DNA from: Hyphomicrobiaceae bacterium
Lineage (GTDB): Bacteria > Pseudomonadota > Alphaproteobacteria > Rhizobiales > Hyphomicrobiaceae
Length of the DNA stretch: 64,000 nucleotides
NCBI GenBank assembly: GCA_030655135.1
Contig: JAURWC010000075.1
Coordinates: 239,501-303,500, forward strand
Direction of reading: 5' to 3'
This document shows positions 1 to 10,202 of this stretch, piece by piece (position 1 is the first letter of the stretch; each line of letters begins with the position of its first letter). The position numbers were made by a program, and so were the translations under genes. The notes under the pieces were generated by a model. That model was not told the DNA's origin and did no database searches. It saw nothing but the letters and a program-made list of their open reading frames with translations.

Positions 1-1
1 C

Positions 2-694
2 GACGCACGCACCTGCCCGGACTGCAAGGCTGACCAGTGGGCCAACCAGGCCGAGCCCGAAGTCGCCGACGACCGGCCGCAGATCATCGACCCCTACACC
101 GCCTATCAGGTCACCTCGATCATGGAAGGCGTCGTTCAGCGCGGCACGGCAACGTCGCTAAAATCGCTGGGCCGCCCCATTGCCGGAAAAACCGGCACGA
201 CGAACGAGGAAAAGGACGCCTGGTTCATCGGCTACTCGCCTGATCTCGTCGTCGGCGTTTTCGTCGGCTACGACAATCCGCGTCCGATGGGCAAGGGCAA
301 CACGGGCGGCAACGTTGCCGCTCCGATCTTTGGCAGCTTCATGAAGGTGGCACTGGCCAACAAGCCGGCCGCACCGTTCCGAATTCCGCAAGGCACCAAG
401 ATGGTGCGCGTCAACCTGCAGACCGGTTTGCGCGCGGCGCCGGGCGATCCCAAGGCGATCATGGAGGCCTTCAAGCCCGACGAAGAGCCGGACGATGCGT
501 ATTCCGTCATTGGCTTCCAGCAGACGACCAGCGGCGAGGGCGCAGCACCGCCGCCTGAAGATTCAGAGAGCTCGCCAGGCTCCGGCGGCGACGCAAATTG
601 GTCGGCCGGCGACCGCCGCGCCGCAGGCGACAGTTATCGCCCGCCGCCTGGCCCCACGCCCGGCGTTCCCAGCCGCAGCCGCGACGTCTGGTAG
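2..694 (+). CDS. mrcA: Penicillin-binding protein 1A, C-terminal part (5' end outside window)
   Basis: This is the C-terminal part of a class A penicillin-binding protein, a periplasmic enzyme that polymerises and cross-links peptidoglycan. The frame is open from the left edge. It contains the transpeptidase KTGTT box (codons at 188-202) followed by DAWFIGY and the VGYDNP stretch usual after it. A CPDC insert near the left edge is typical of rhizobial PBP1A as I recall it. The glycosyltransferase domain and the active-site SxxK lie outside the window. The tail after about position 530 is Pro/Gly/Ser-rich, low complexity and probably disordered. prfB follows 112 bases downstream on the same strand. 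The family call is secure; the exact paralogue is less so. Confidence 0.88.
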   Translation, partial: DARTCPDCKADQWANQAEPEVADDRPQIIDPYTAYQVTSIMEGVVQRGTATSLKSLGRPIAGKTGTTNEEKDAWFIGYSPDLVVGVFVGYDNPRPMGKGNTGGNVAAPIFGSFMKVALANKPAAPFRIPQGTKMVRVNLQTGLRAAPGDPKAIMEAFKPDEEPDDAYSVIGFQQTTSGEGAAPPPEDSESSPGSGGDANWSAGDRRAAGDSYRPPPGPTPGVPSRSRDVW

Positions 695-806
695 CGCTTT
701 TGCGCAGCCCGATTTCGCCTAGCCAGGACGTCGCGTTTACATCGGGCGGTCTACCCCTTATATCGACAGCCGACCCCTTCAATTTTCGTCTCTTTCGGAG
801 GCCGCC

Positions 807-1938
<1,132 letters not shown>

Positions 1939-1995
1939 GGACGGACCGGTCGACCTTCGCTTGGCGAAGTGCTAAGCTAATTACAGAGGTGGTCC

Positions 1996-2238
1996 ATGAC
2001 CAAGATCGTTGTCGCAAATTTGAAACCGAAAGCCGGACGACGTGCCAAGTCGGCATCGATCACGGAAAAACGCGTTCGAGATGAGCATGGCCAGCTGAGG
2101 ACAATACGACTGCTAGATCCCAACAGCCAATCTTTCAGTGACGACCTTCTTTACGTGTTTCGGAGAAACGTTGCGAAGGCCCGCAAGAGGAACCAGTCTT
2201 TGATCGGTGCTCCAGACTTTGCAATCGCCAAGCGCTGA
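1996..2238 (+). CDS. Small basic protein upstream of zeta-like kinase, putative antitoxin
   Basis: This 80-residue basic protein has no domain I recognise. It starts at ATG 1996 behind AGAGGTGG. The C-terminal half has a charged stretch (DDLLYVFRRNVAKARKRN) of the kind seen in small partners encoded before zeta-family kinases. Its 3' end overlaps the next gene by 32 bases, so the two are almost certainly co-transcribed and translationally coupled. Base composition is lower in GC than the flanking prfB and uvrD, which suggests a mobile origin. The antitoxin role is inferred from position only. Confidence 0.55.
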   Translation: MTKIVVANLKPKAGRRAKSASITEKRVRDEHGQLRTIRLLDPNSQSFSDDLLYVFRRNVAKARKRNQSLIGAPDFAIAKR

Positions 2239-2830
2239 GCGTCCAGTTCTCCTGATTGTCGCCGGGCCGAATGGATCCGGGAAAAGTACCGCATATCTCG
2301 ATGTGGGATTGCAACCCGCAGGCCGCCCAGTCTGGATTATCAATCCCGATCTATTGGCGGCCCGAATTCGGAACGTTGAGAAGCTCTCCTTAAATTCGGC
2401 CAATATTGAAGCGGTCAGGCGGATCGAGGCATGGCTTCACACGTCCGTATCGGCGCACCAAACAGTCGGCGTTGAGACCGTACTGTCGACTGGCAAGTAT
2501 CGCAAACTGGTGCTGGCGGCAAAAAAGCTTCAGTTCGAGATTCAGTTCTACTACGTCATCCTGGACTCCCCTGACCGGAATGTTCAACGCGTTCGACTCC
2601 GCGTTAAGGCGGGCGGTCATGCGGTGCCTGAGGATAAGATCCGCGAACGATACGTTCGGTCTCTTGAGCAAATGCCGTGGTTTTTGGAACACGCCGATCA
2701 GGCGTGGCTCATTGACAACTCGGGTGCAGAACCCCGCTTAATTGGCATGAAGCAGCACGGGACAATTCGACTGGACGAAGACATCCTGCCCGTCGTGGAC
2801 AGGGCAGTAAGAACGATATCGTCGGACTAA
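2207..2830 (+). CDS. Zeta-toxin-like P-loop kinase
   Basis: This 207-residue protein has a Walker A box GPNGSGKST at residues 20-28, an NPD motif, and the RLRVKAGGHAVPEDKIRERY block followed by WFLEHAD and WLIDNSG. That pattern belongs to the zeta-toxin/AAA kinase family. Zeta toxins phosphorylate UDP-N-acetylglucosamine and block cell-wall synthesis; many chromosomal relatives are uncharacterised. The start is GTG 2207, inside the preceding small gene. The stop lies 4 bases from the uvrD stop (convergent). The sequence is more AT-rich than its neighbours. The enzyme family is clear, but the toxin function is inference. Confidence 0.75.
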   Translation: MLQTLQSPSAERPVLLIVAGPNGSGKSTAYLDVGLQPAGRPVWIINPDLLAARIRNVEKLSLNSANIEAVRRIEAWLHTSVSAHQTVGVETVLSTGKYRKLVLAAKKLQFEIQFYYVILDSPDRNVQRVRLRVKAGGHAVPEDKIRERYVRSLEQMPWFLEHADQAWLIDNSGAEPRLIGMKQHGTIRLDEDILPVVDRAVRTISSD

Positions 2831-2834
2831 ATCC

Positions 2835-5267
2835 TTACCGCCGCGCCACGAAGCTATCCACCACCCGTTTCCGCCCCGCGCGTTCGAAGTCGATCGTCAG
2901 CTTGTTGCCGTCCACGCCAGTCACGCGCCCTGCGCCGAACTTCTGGTGGAACACGCGGTCGCCCACGTCGTAGCTCGACGGCTCGGAGGATGACGCCGCC
3001 GGTGTTGCGTCGATCGTGATCGGCGCACGCGCGGCAGGAGCCCCGCTCGCCTGATGCCGCTGCGCACGTTGCCAACCCGGTGTGTCATACGTCGAGGCAA
3101 ACGCGCTTGCCGGCTTGGTGTCGAAACGGCTCTGCCCGTACGGATTGCCGAAGTTTCCGCCACCGAAATTCTTGTACGCCCCGCCGAACGGGCTCTTGAC
3201 CTCCGCGACCTCGACGTGCGCCTCCGGCAGCTCATCGACGAAGCGCGACGGCATCGCCGACTGGAACAGCCCGCGAATGCGCCGGTTCTGCGTGAAGGAA
3301 ATCTTGGCGAGCTTCTTGGCCCGCGTCACGCCGACGTAGGCAAGCCGCCGCTCTTCCTCCAGGCCTTCCTGGCCGCTCTCGTCCATCGTGCGTTGGCTGG
3401 GAAACAATCCTTCCTCCCACCCGGGCAGGAATACGGTGTCGTATTCCAATCCCTTCGCCGCATGCAGCGTCATGATCGACACGCGCTCGCCGTCGTCGCC
3501 TTGCGCGGTATCCATCACCAGCGACACGTGCTCCAGGAACCCCTGCAGCGTGTCGAACTCGTGCATGAAGCGCACGAGTTCCTTCAGGTTCTCCAGCCGC
3601 GACTGCGCCTGCGGGCTCTTGTCCGCCTGCCACGATGCCGTGTAGCCGCTCTCGTCGAGGATCAGCTCGGCCAGTTCGGTGTGCTTCATCGTGTCGATCT
3701 GCCCGCGCCAGCGGCCAAACGAGCGGAGCAGGTCGGTCAGCGCCTTGCGCGCCTTGCCGGTCAGCTCTTCCGTCTCCACCATCATCTGCGCAGCCTGGTA
3801 CATCGGCACGCCGCGCGCGCGTCCGAGTTCGTGCACGCGCTTCACGCTGGTGTCGCCGATGCCGCGCTTTGGCACGTTGATGATGCGCTCGAACTTCAGG
3901 TCGTTGGCCGGGTTCGCGGTCACTTCCAGGTAGGCGATGGCGTCCTTGATTTCCTGGCGCTCGTAGAACCGCGGACCGCCGATCACGCGGTAGGGCATGC
4001 CGAGTGTGATGAAGCGGTCTTCAAACGCGCGCATCTGGAACGAGGCCCGCACCAGGATGGCGATCTCGTTCAGCCGGTGGCCGCCCTTCTGAGCCCGCTC
4101 GATATCGTCGGCGATCGAGCGCGCCTCCTCCTCGTCGTCCCAGACGCCCGAGACGAGCACCTTTTCGCCGTCCTGGCCGTCGGTAAACAGCGTCTTGCCG
4201 AGCCGCCCCTTGTTGTGCGCGATCAGCCCGGAAGCCGTCGCCAGGATGTGCCCGGTCGAGCGGTAGTTGCGCTCCAGCCGGATCACCGTCGCACCTTTGA
4301 AATCCTCATCGAAGCGCAAGATGTTGTCGACCTCGGCGCCGCGCCAGCCATAGATCGACTGATCGTCGTCGCCGACGCAGCAAACGTTAGGGCAGCCCTG
4401 CGCGAGCAGCCGCAACCACAGGTATTGCGCGACATTGGTGTCCTGATACTCGTCGACTAGAATGTAGCGGAAGCGCCGGTGATAGTCGGCCAGCACGTCC
4501 GGGTTTTCCTGGAAAAGCCGCAGGTTCTCCAACAGCAGGTCGCCGAAGTCGCAGGCGTTGAGTTCCTTCAGCCGCGTCTGGTACGCGGTGTAGAGTTTCA
4601 CGCCCTTGCCCGCGGCAAAGCCGAACGCTTCGCCTGCCGGAACCTTGGCCGGCGTCAGCCCGCGGTTTTTCCAGCCGTCGATCAGGCTCGCCAACTGCCG
4701 CGCCGGCCAGCGATCCTTGTCGAGGCCTTCCGCCTCGATTACCTGCTTCATCAACCGGATCTGGTCGTCCGTATCCAGGATCGTGAAGCCCGATTTCAGT
4801 CCTACCAGTTCGGCATGCCGCCGCAGGATCTTCACGCCGATCGAATGGAACGTGCCGAGCCACGGCATCGCCTCGACTGACCCGCCGACGAGTGCACCGA
4901 TTCGGTGCTTCATCTCCCGCGCCGCCTTGTTCGTGAACGTAACGGCCAGGATCTGGTGTCCGGACGCGCGGCCCTGCGCCACGATGTGGGCCAGCCGCGT
5001 CGTCAGCACCCGCGTCTTGCCGGTGCCAGCGCCCGCCAACACCAGAACCGGCCCGTCGAGCGCCTCTACAGCGGCCCGCTGCTCCGGATTGAGGCCGTCG
5101 AGATACGGCTGAGATGAGCGCAGCCCCATAGCCCGCGCCGAGATGGACCCCACGCGCGGGGCCGCTGGCGCCGCCGCCCCGGTGGGCGCTGGCGGCAGGT
5201 CGAACGGCACTTCGTCCATGTCCGGGTAGACATCGGGCTCAGCTGCTTGCTTCTGATTCGATTGCAT
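2835..5267 (-). CDS. uvrD: ATP-dependent DNA helicase UvrD/PcrA
   Basis: This superfamily 1A 3'-5' DNA helicase acts in nucleotide excision and mismatch repair. The 810 residues include LNPEQRAAVEALDGPVLVLAG, then motif I AGAGTGKT (about residues 78-85), TFTNKAAREMK, motif II DEYQDTN, GDDDQSIYGWRGA, the NYRST box, and motifs V/VI (MTLHAAKGLEYDTVFLPG, EERRLAYVGVTRAK). The C-terminal tail VGDRVFHQKFGAGRVTGVDG is the PcrA/UvrD tudor-like interaction segment. I chose ATG 5267 because GAGGCG sits just before it; an ATG six codons upstream (5285) is possible. It converges on the zeta-like kinase. Confidence 0.95.
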   Translation of the reverse strand: MQSNQKQAAEPDVYPDMDEVPFDLPPAPTGAAAPAAPRVGSISARAMGLRSSQPYLDGLNPEQRAAVEALDGPVLVLAGAGTGKTRVLTTRLAHIVAQGRASGHQILAVTFTNKAAREMKHRIGALVGGSVEAMPWLGTFHSIGVKILRRHAELVGLKSGFTILDTDDQIRLMKQVIEAEGLDKDRWPARQLASLIDGWKNRGLTPAKVPAGEAFGFAAGKGVKLYTAYQTRLKELNACDFGDLLLENLRLFQENPDVLADYHRRFRYILVDEYQDTNVAQYLWLRLLAQGCPNVCCVGDDDQSIYGWRGAEVDNILRFDEDFKGATVIRLERNYRSTGHILATASGLIAHNKGRLGKTLFTDGQDGEKVLVSGVWDDEEEARSIADDIERAQKGGHRLNEIAILVRASFQMRAFEDRFITLGMPYRVIGGPRFYERQEIKDAIAYLEVTANPANDLKFERIINVPKRGIGDTSVKRVHELGRARGVPMYQAAQMMVETEELTGKARKALTDLLRSFGRWRGQIDTMKHTELAELILDESGYTASWQADKSPQAQSRLENLKELVRFMHEFDTLQGFLEHVSLVMDTAQGDDGERVSIMTLHAAKGLEYDTVFLPGWEEGLFPSQRTMDESGQEGLEEERRLAYVGVTRAKKLAKISFTQNRRIRGLFQSAMPSRFVDELPEAHVEVAEVKSPFGGAYKNFGGGNFGNPYGQSRFDTKPASAFASTYDTPGWQRAQRHQASGAPAARAPITIDATPAASSSEPSSYDVGDRVFHQKFGAGRVTGVDGNKLTIDFERAGRKRVVDSFVARR

Positions 5268-5583
5268 CGCCTCGCAGTATATCATTGGACCAACGGCAGC
5301 AATTCGGCGCCGTCAATCTTGTTCACGGAAAATACCGCGGCATGTTTTGCCCCGGCGACGCACTTGATCTGGCCAGAAAAATCGCAAAATTGGGGCGCAG
5401 GGTGGCCTGGTTTTGCAGTAGAGTGCCGCTCGACATATAGGAACGTTACGCGCCTCAGCCAACGCGGCGGGGTGCCCAAAATTTGGCGCAACACATGACG
5501 AAGTATGATCCGCATGCTGCGGGCAGCCACGTCGCTGCCAGTCGTGCCCCCTGTCGTGCTTGTTGCAACGGTGAACAGCGTAC
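5268..5583. other. Intergenic region between divergent uvrD and the AsmA gene
   Basis: About 316 bases separate the two divergent starts and should hold both promoters. I found no convincing ORF, hairpin or GGAAC-N16/17-CGTT promoter. Short open frames across it have no ribosome-binding site or recognisable protein. Confidence 0.5.
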
Positions 5584-8500
5584 ATGAGCAACTGGCTGGC
5601 TTATCTCGGCGGCGCGGTCGTGGCCCTTCTCGCTGCGCTCTTTGCCGTTCCTGCGATGATCGACTGGAACGGCTATCGCGGCATCTTTGAGGAGGAGGCG
5701 ACCCGCGTCCTTGGCCGTGACGTCCGCCTCGGCGGCAACGTCAACCTGCGCCTGTTGCCGGCTCCCTACGTCTCCTTTGAAAAGATGCGCATCTCCGACC
5801 CGGACAGCCAGACGGGTGAACCGCTGTTCCGCGCCGAAAGCTTCACGATGTGGCTGGCGTTGTCGCCGCTGCTGCAGGGTGTGCTCCAGGCCAATCAGGT
5901 TGAACTCAAGCAGCCGGTGCTCAAGCTCGCCGTCAGCGACGATGGCAGCGGCAATTGGAGTAAGCTGCAGCTGACTCCGGGTGCGCTGCCTTTCGTTCCA
6001 GCCGACGTCACCCTCAGCTCCGTCAAATTGAGCGATGGCGAAATCGGCCTGCTTGGCCCCAAGGGCAACGAACTGGCCAAGCTCGAGGCCATCAACGGCG
6101 AACTGACGGCAGATGCGCTCAGCGGGCCCGTCCGCTTTCGTGGTCAAATGAAATGGGGGGGCGAACTTCGCGACGTGCGCTTCGCGAGCGCCTCTCCTGA
6201 TCCCAACGGTGACGTGCGCTTCAAGGTGTCCGCAACCGGCACGGGCACGCACAGCTCCTACGTCCTCGACGGTCGCGCGGCCAATCTCGGCTCGAAGCTG
6301 AACCTCACCGGCGAACTGGCGGCCAAGATCGCGCCCGATCTGTCGGCTGCGACCCGCGCGCCGGATGCGCCCGCACCGCCACCCCCTGCTGCGGCCCCTG
6401 CGCCCGCGCCCGAAGTCAACGTCAGCGCGACGCCTGGCGCCGAGCCGAAGGCCCCCGCACCGCCTCCGCCGCCCGCGGTGCAGACCGGTGCTCCTCTCTA
6501 CGACATGCGCAGCAAGGTTTCCGGCGACGCAAGCGGCTTCAAGCTGTCCGAGATCGCCATTACGTCGGAAGGCGGCGGCCCGCCGCAACTCGTCACCGGC
6601 GACGCGCAGGCGACGTGGGGTGAGCGCACAAAGCTTAACTTGGCGCTGAACTCGCGCTGGATCGACCTAGACGCCATGTTTGGCACCGGCAAAACCGTGG
6701 TGCCGCTGGAAGCAGCGCGTGGCCTCTTCGACGTGCTGATGCGCCAGCTGCCCGCGTCGTCAGACACGAACATCGACCTGCAGGTTGATCAGCTCAATCT
6801 CGGCGCCGACCAGATCAGCAACGTGCATTTCGCCGCTGTGCGTGCCGGCGGCCCGTTGGAAGTGAAGGACTTCCGCGTCTCACTGCCCGGCGCCACGCAG
6901 CTGTCGTTGGCTGGCAAGCTCGCCCCCGGCGAAACGTCGCCCAAGTTCGAAGGTGCCATCGGCCTCAAGGGCCAGAGCCTGTCGCGCTTCCTCGCCTGGG
7001 GTCTGAAACGCCCCGCGCTGACCGACGGTCTCAGCGACGGCGCCTTCGCGGTCAACGGCAACCTGAAGTTCTCCGGCAAGCAGATCGAGTTGGCTGACGC
7101 CAAGGTCGGCATTGGCGATACCCCGGTCATGGCGGGTGTGCGCCTGGATCTGACGGAACGCCGCCGCCTTACCGTCAACCTGGAAGGCCAGAAGATCGAT
7201 ATCGGCCGCGTCTGGCCCGGCGGCCTGCAGATGGAGGCGCTGGCACCGCTGCTCGCGCAGGCGACCTCCGCCGCATCCGCCCCCACCGAACCCGACGCCG
7301 CGTCCTCCGAACAGCCCTGGTTCGATCCCGCCAACGCTGATCTCGTGATCGGCGTCAAAGCCGGCTCCGTCGTCGACGGCACCCGCTCGCTGCGCAACGT
7401 CGAGGCAGATCTGTCGGTCGAAGGCGGCAAGCTCGCCATGCGCCAGCTCAAATTCGCTGATGATGCCGGCCTTGAAGTCGAACTTGAAGGCGAGGCGGCG
7501 GGCCTCAAGGCGGAAGCCAAAGGCACGGTGCGCGGTCTCATCGTTGCGCCCGACGCTGCCACTGCGAAGACCTTCGTCGATCTCGCCGGGTTGGATACCT
7601 ACGCACCAGGGCTGGTCGAGCCTTTCGCCCGCCTCGCGCCCCTGCGCCTGGCCGGCACGCTGAAGCTCGGCGCCCGCGTTCCCGCCGCTGCCGATCTGAC
7701 GCTCGATGGTACCGTGCGTGGCGGCCGGCTCGTCGCCAGCGTAGGCCTGGACGGCGGATTTGCTGCCTGGCGCACAGCGCCCGCTGCGGTGACCGCGCGC
7801 ATCGAAGCCCCCGATGTCGACCAGGCTGCTGCAGCGATGATCGGCGTGTCCCTTGCCGGCGGAACGTCAGTATCCCAGCCCCGTCCCGGCCGGGTCGTTT
7901 TTCGTGCCGCCGGCACGCCGCAAGATGGCCTGCTGACGTTCGCCGCCATCCAATCAGACGCCATCAAGCTCGATTATAGCGGCCGTCTGTCGTTCCCGCC
8001 CGACGCTCCACTCGCGCTGAAAGGCGAAGCGCAGATCGTCAGCAAGGACACCCGCACGCTTCTGCAACTGGCCGGTGTCGCGCTGCCGGATGCCACGTCG
8101 TCCGTGCCGCTTGCGGGCGCCATTGCCATCGACAAGGCGGGCGACACGCTGACTCTGCAACCGGCGGGCTTGGCAATAGCCGGCACGCCGCTCGCCGGTA
8201 CGGTGACGATCAAGCAGCCGGCATCCGGCCGCACGGTTCTGAACGCCGACCTGCAGGCAGGCGAAGCCAGTGTCACCGGCCTTCTCACCGCGCTGCTGGA
8301 CAAGCAGACGTTGAGCAGCGAACCGCCGCCACCTACGCCCGCCGCCAACAAGGCTTCGCCGCCTCCGGCCGTTGCCGCTGAGGCGCCACCCGTGCTGTGG
8401 CCCGATCAGCAGTTCGATTTTCGTGCCCTCGACGCCAGTGAAGGCAAGATCACGCTGCGCCTAGCCATGCTGGCGCTACAGCCCGGTCTCAGCATCGCCA

Positions 8501-9663
8501 ACGCCAAACTCGAAATCACGCTGGAGCCAGATCGCCTGGCCGTCACCTCGCTGGAAGGCGACGCCATCGGCGGCAAGATCACATCGGCCATGACATTCGC
8601 GAAAGCTGCAGGCGGCGTCAGCTTCGACGGCGGCCTGGACCTGCGCGTGCCGCAGGGTGAGGGCAAGCCTGACATCGCCACGCTTGGCCTCAAGTATTCA
8701 GGCCGCGCCCTGAGCCCAGCCGCGCTGATCGCCGGTCTGGAAGGGAAGGGCGAACTGAAGCTGGGCGACATCAGCCTCGGCGGCATGAGCCCGTCGATTG
8801 TCGGCTCGGTATCAGAGGCAGCCTTGCAGGGCCGCGGCCCCAACAGTGGAGAGCCGCTGCTGGCCGCCTTGCGCGAGGGCCTGCGCGAAGGCCAGTTGAA
8901 AGTCGGCGAACTCGCGGTGCCTGTCACCTTGGCCGACGGCGCCCTGAAAGTCGCCAAGGTCGAACTCGACCGGCCGGAGGGCCGCACCACATTCGAGACC
9001 GTGATCGAGCTCGCCACCATGAAGCTCGACAGCGAGTGGAACGTCGAGGCGCGTCTGCCCAAGCCGATCGGCAAGGCCGGCAATAAGCTCCTGCCACCCG
9101 TCTCGGTCATCTACACCGGCACGCTGAAGGACATCGCTGCCATCGAGCCGCAGATTTCCGCCGGCGCGCTGGAACGGGAACTCACCGTGCGCAAGATGGA
9201 GCGCGACGTGGAAGAGCTGGAGCGTCTGCGCAAGGAAGACGAAACGCGTGCCAAGGAAGAACAGGCGCGCATCGCCGCTGAGAAAGAGCGCATCAAGCAA
9301 GAACGCGCCCGCGCCGAGGCCGAGCGCGCGGCCGCCGCAGCCGCTGCGGCCGTCGATGATCCGCAGCCCGCGCCGGATGCCAACGCCGGCTCTGGCGCCA
9401 CCGTTGACCAGGCACCCTTGCCGCCGGCCGGTGCAGCGCAACCACAATCTGGCAACGGTGCGCCTGGAAACGGCACCGCACCCGGCGCCGGGGCAACGGC
9501 AGGCCAGCCGGGCAGTGCGCCCGCGCAGCAGGCAGCCGGCGCCGGTGCAAACGCGCCGCCGCCAAACGCGGCGGCGGCCGCCCAAGCGGCACCACGCCCT
9601 CCCGCCGCCAGGCGCCGCCCCGTCCAGAAAGACAACTGGAACCCCTTCACCAGCCAGTTCTAG
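5584..9663 (+). CDS. AsmA family protein (large envelope-spanning protein)
   Basis: The 1359-residue protein begins with one N-terminal membrane segment (residues about 4-26) followed by DWNGYRGIFEEEATRVLGRDV, the usual AsmA N-terminus. A very long beta-rich body follows, interrupted by Pro/Ala linkers (about residues 255-300 and 910-940). Near the C-terminus are a Glu/Arg-rich coiled coil (about 1195-1255) and an Ala/Pro/Gly tail ending WNPFTSQF. AsmA-like proteins resemble bridge-type lipid-transfer proteins and affect outer-membrane assembly; the substrate here is unknown. No strong ribosome-binding site precedes ATG 5584, but the membrane-anchor start fits the family. The gene stands alone on this strand. 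Confidence 0.88.
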   Translation: MSNWLAYLGGAVVALLAALFAVPAMIDWNGYRGIFEEEATRVLGRDVRLGGNVNLRLLPAPYVSFEKMRISDPDSQTGEPLFRAESFTMWLALSPLLQGVLQANQVELKQPVLKLAVSDDGSGNWSKLQLTPGALPFVPADVTLSSVKLSDGEIGLLGPKGNELAKLEAINGELTADALSGPVRFRGQMKWGGELRDVRFASASPDPNGDVRFKVSATGTGTHSSYVLDGRAANLGSKLNLTGELAAKIAPDLSAATRAPDAPAPPPPAAAPAPAPEVNVSATPGAEPKAPAPPPPPAVQTGAPLYDMRSKVSGDASGFKLSEIAITSEGGGPPQLVTGDAQATWGERTKLNLALNSRWIDLDAMFGTGKTVVPLEAARGLFDVLMRQLPASSDTNIDLQVDQLNLGADQISNVHFAAVRAGGPLEVKDFRVSLPGATQLSLAGKLAPGETSPKFEGAIGLKGQSLSRFLAWGLKRPALTDGLSDGAFAVNGNLKFSGKQIELADAKVGIGDTPVMAGVRLDLTERRRLTVNLEGQKIDIGRVWPGGLQMEALAPLLAQATSAASAPTEPDAASSEQPWFDPANADLVIGVKAGSVVDGTRSLRNVEADLSVEGGKLAMRQLKFADDAGLEVELEGEAAGLKAEAKGTVRGLIVAPDAATAKTFVDLAGLDTYAPGLVEPFARLAPLRLAGTLKLGARVPAAADLTLDGTVRGGRLVASVGLDGGFAAWRTAPAAVTARIEAPDVDQAAAAMIGVSLAGGTSVSQPRPGRVVFRAAGTPQDGLLTFAAIQSDAIKLDYSGRLSFPPDAPLALKGEAQIVSKDTRTLLQLAGVALPDATSSVPLAGAIAIDKAGDTLTLQPAGLAIAGTPLAGTVTIKQPASGRTVLNADLQAGEASVTGLLTALLDKQTLSSEPPPPTPAANKASPPPAVAAEAPPVLWPDQQFDFRALDASEGKITLRLAMLALQPGLSIANAKLEITLEPDRLAVTSLEGDAIGGKITSAMTFAKAAGGVSFDGGLDLRVPQGEGKPDIATLGLKYSGRALSPAALIAGLEGKGELKLGDISLGGMSPSIVGSVSEAALQGRGPNSGEPLLAALREGLREGQLKVGELAVPVTLADGALKVAKVELDRPEGRTTFETVIELATMKLDSEWNVEARLPKPIGKAGNKLLPPVSVIYTGTLKDIAAIEPQISAGALERELTVRKMERDVEELERLRKEDETRAKEEQARIAAEKERIKQERARAEAERAAAAAAAAVDDPQPAPDANAGSGATVDQAPLPPAGAAQPQSGNGAPGNGTAPGAGATAGQPGSAPAQQAAGAGANAPPPNAAAAAQAAPRPPAARRRPVQKDNWNPFTSQF

Positions 9664-9817
9664 TCGCCGCTGGCGGTTTGCATCCACCGCACGCGGTATG
9701 CCGGTCCAGCGGCGCGCGGCACATTGCGGTCCGTTCTGAGGCTTAGACCTATTGGTCCGTACGCGACCATCGCGGCCGCAATGCCATTAGCCCGCCTGCC
9801 GGTGCGAGGAGCCAGCT

Positions 9818-10174
9818 ATGCCAACAGAAAGAGACGATACTTTCAACTTGCAACGCTTCGTCGACGCGCAGGCTTCCGTCTACGAAACCGTGCTGCAAGA
9901 ACTGCGCGCCGGCCGCAAGATGACGCACTGGATCTGGTTCATCTTCCCGCAGTCTGCCGGCCTCGGCCGCAGCGCGATGTCGACGCGTTACGCCATTCGT
10001 TCGCCGGATGAGGCGCGCGCGTACCTTGAGCATCCGGTACTAGGCGCCCGATTAAAAGAGTGCGTGGCCCTCGTGCGAGAGCATGAGGCTAAAGGCGCAG
10101 TGCTGGAGGAAATCTTCGGCGAGTTGGACGCCATGAAGTTCAGGTCAAGCATCGACCTGTTTGGCGTCGGCTGA
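9818..10174 (+). CDS. DUF1810 family protein, C-terminally short
   Basis: This 118-residue protein opens FNLQRFVDAQASVYETVLQE, then has RAGRKMTHWIWFIFPQ, GLGRSAMSTRYAI and FRSSIDLF, which are conserved blocks of DUF1810 (YbiA-like fold neighbours). Relatives usually continue some 25-30 residues beyond this point, as I recall. Here the frame stops right after SIDLFGVG. No continuation in another frame resembles the missing part, so a simple single frameshift does not restore it. It is probably a shortened allele; whether it functions is unknown. Confidence 0.75.
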   Translation: MPTERDDTFNLQRFVDAQASVYETVLQELRAGRKMTHWIWFIFPQSAGLGRSAMSTRYAIRSPDEARAYLEHPVLGARLKECVALVREHEAKGAVLEEIFGELDAMKFRSSIDLFGVG

Positions 10175-10202
10175 TGCGCATCGCAAGCTGCTGAGTGACG
10201 CA

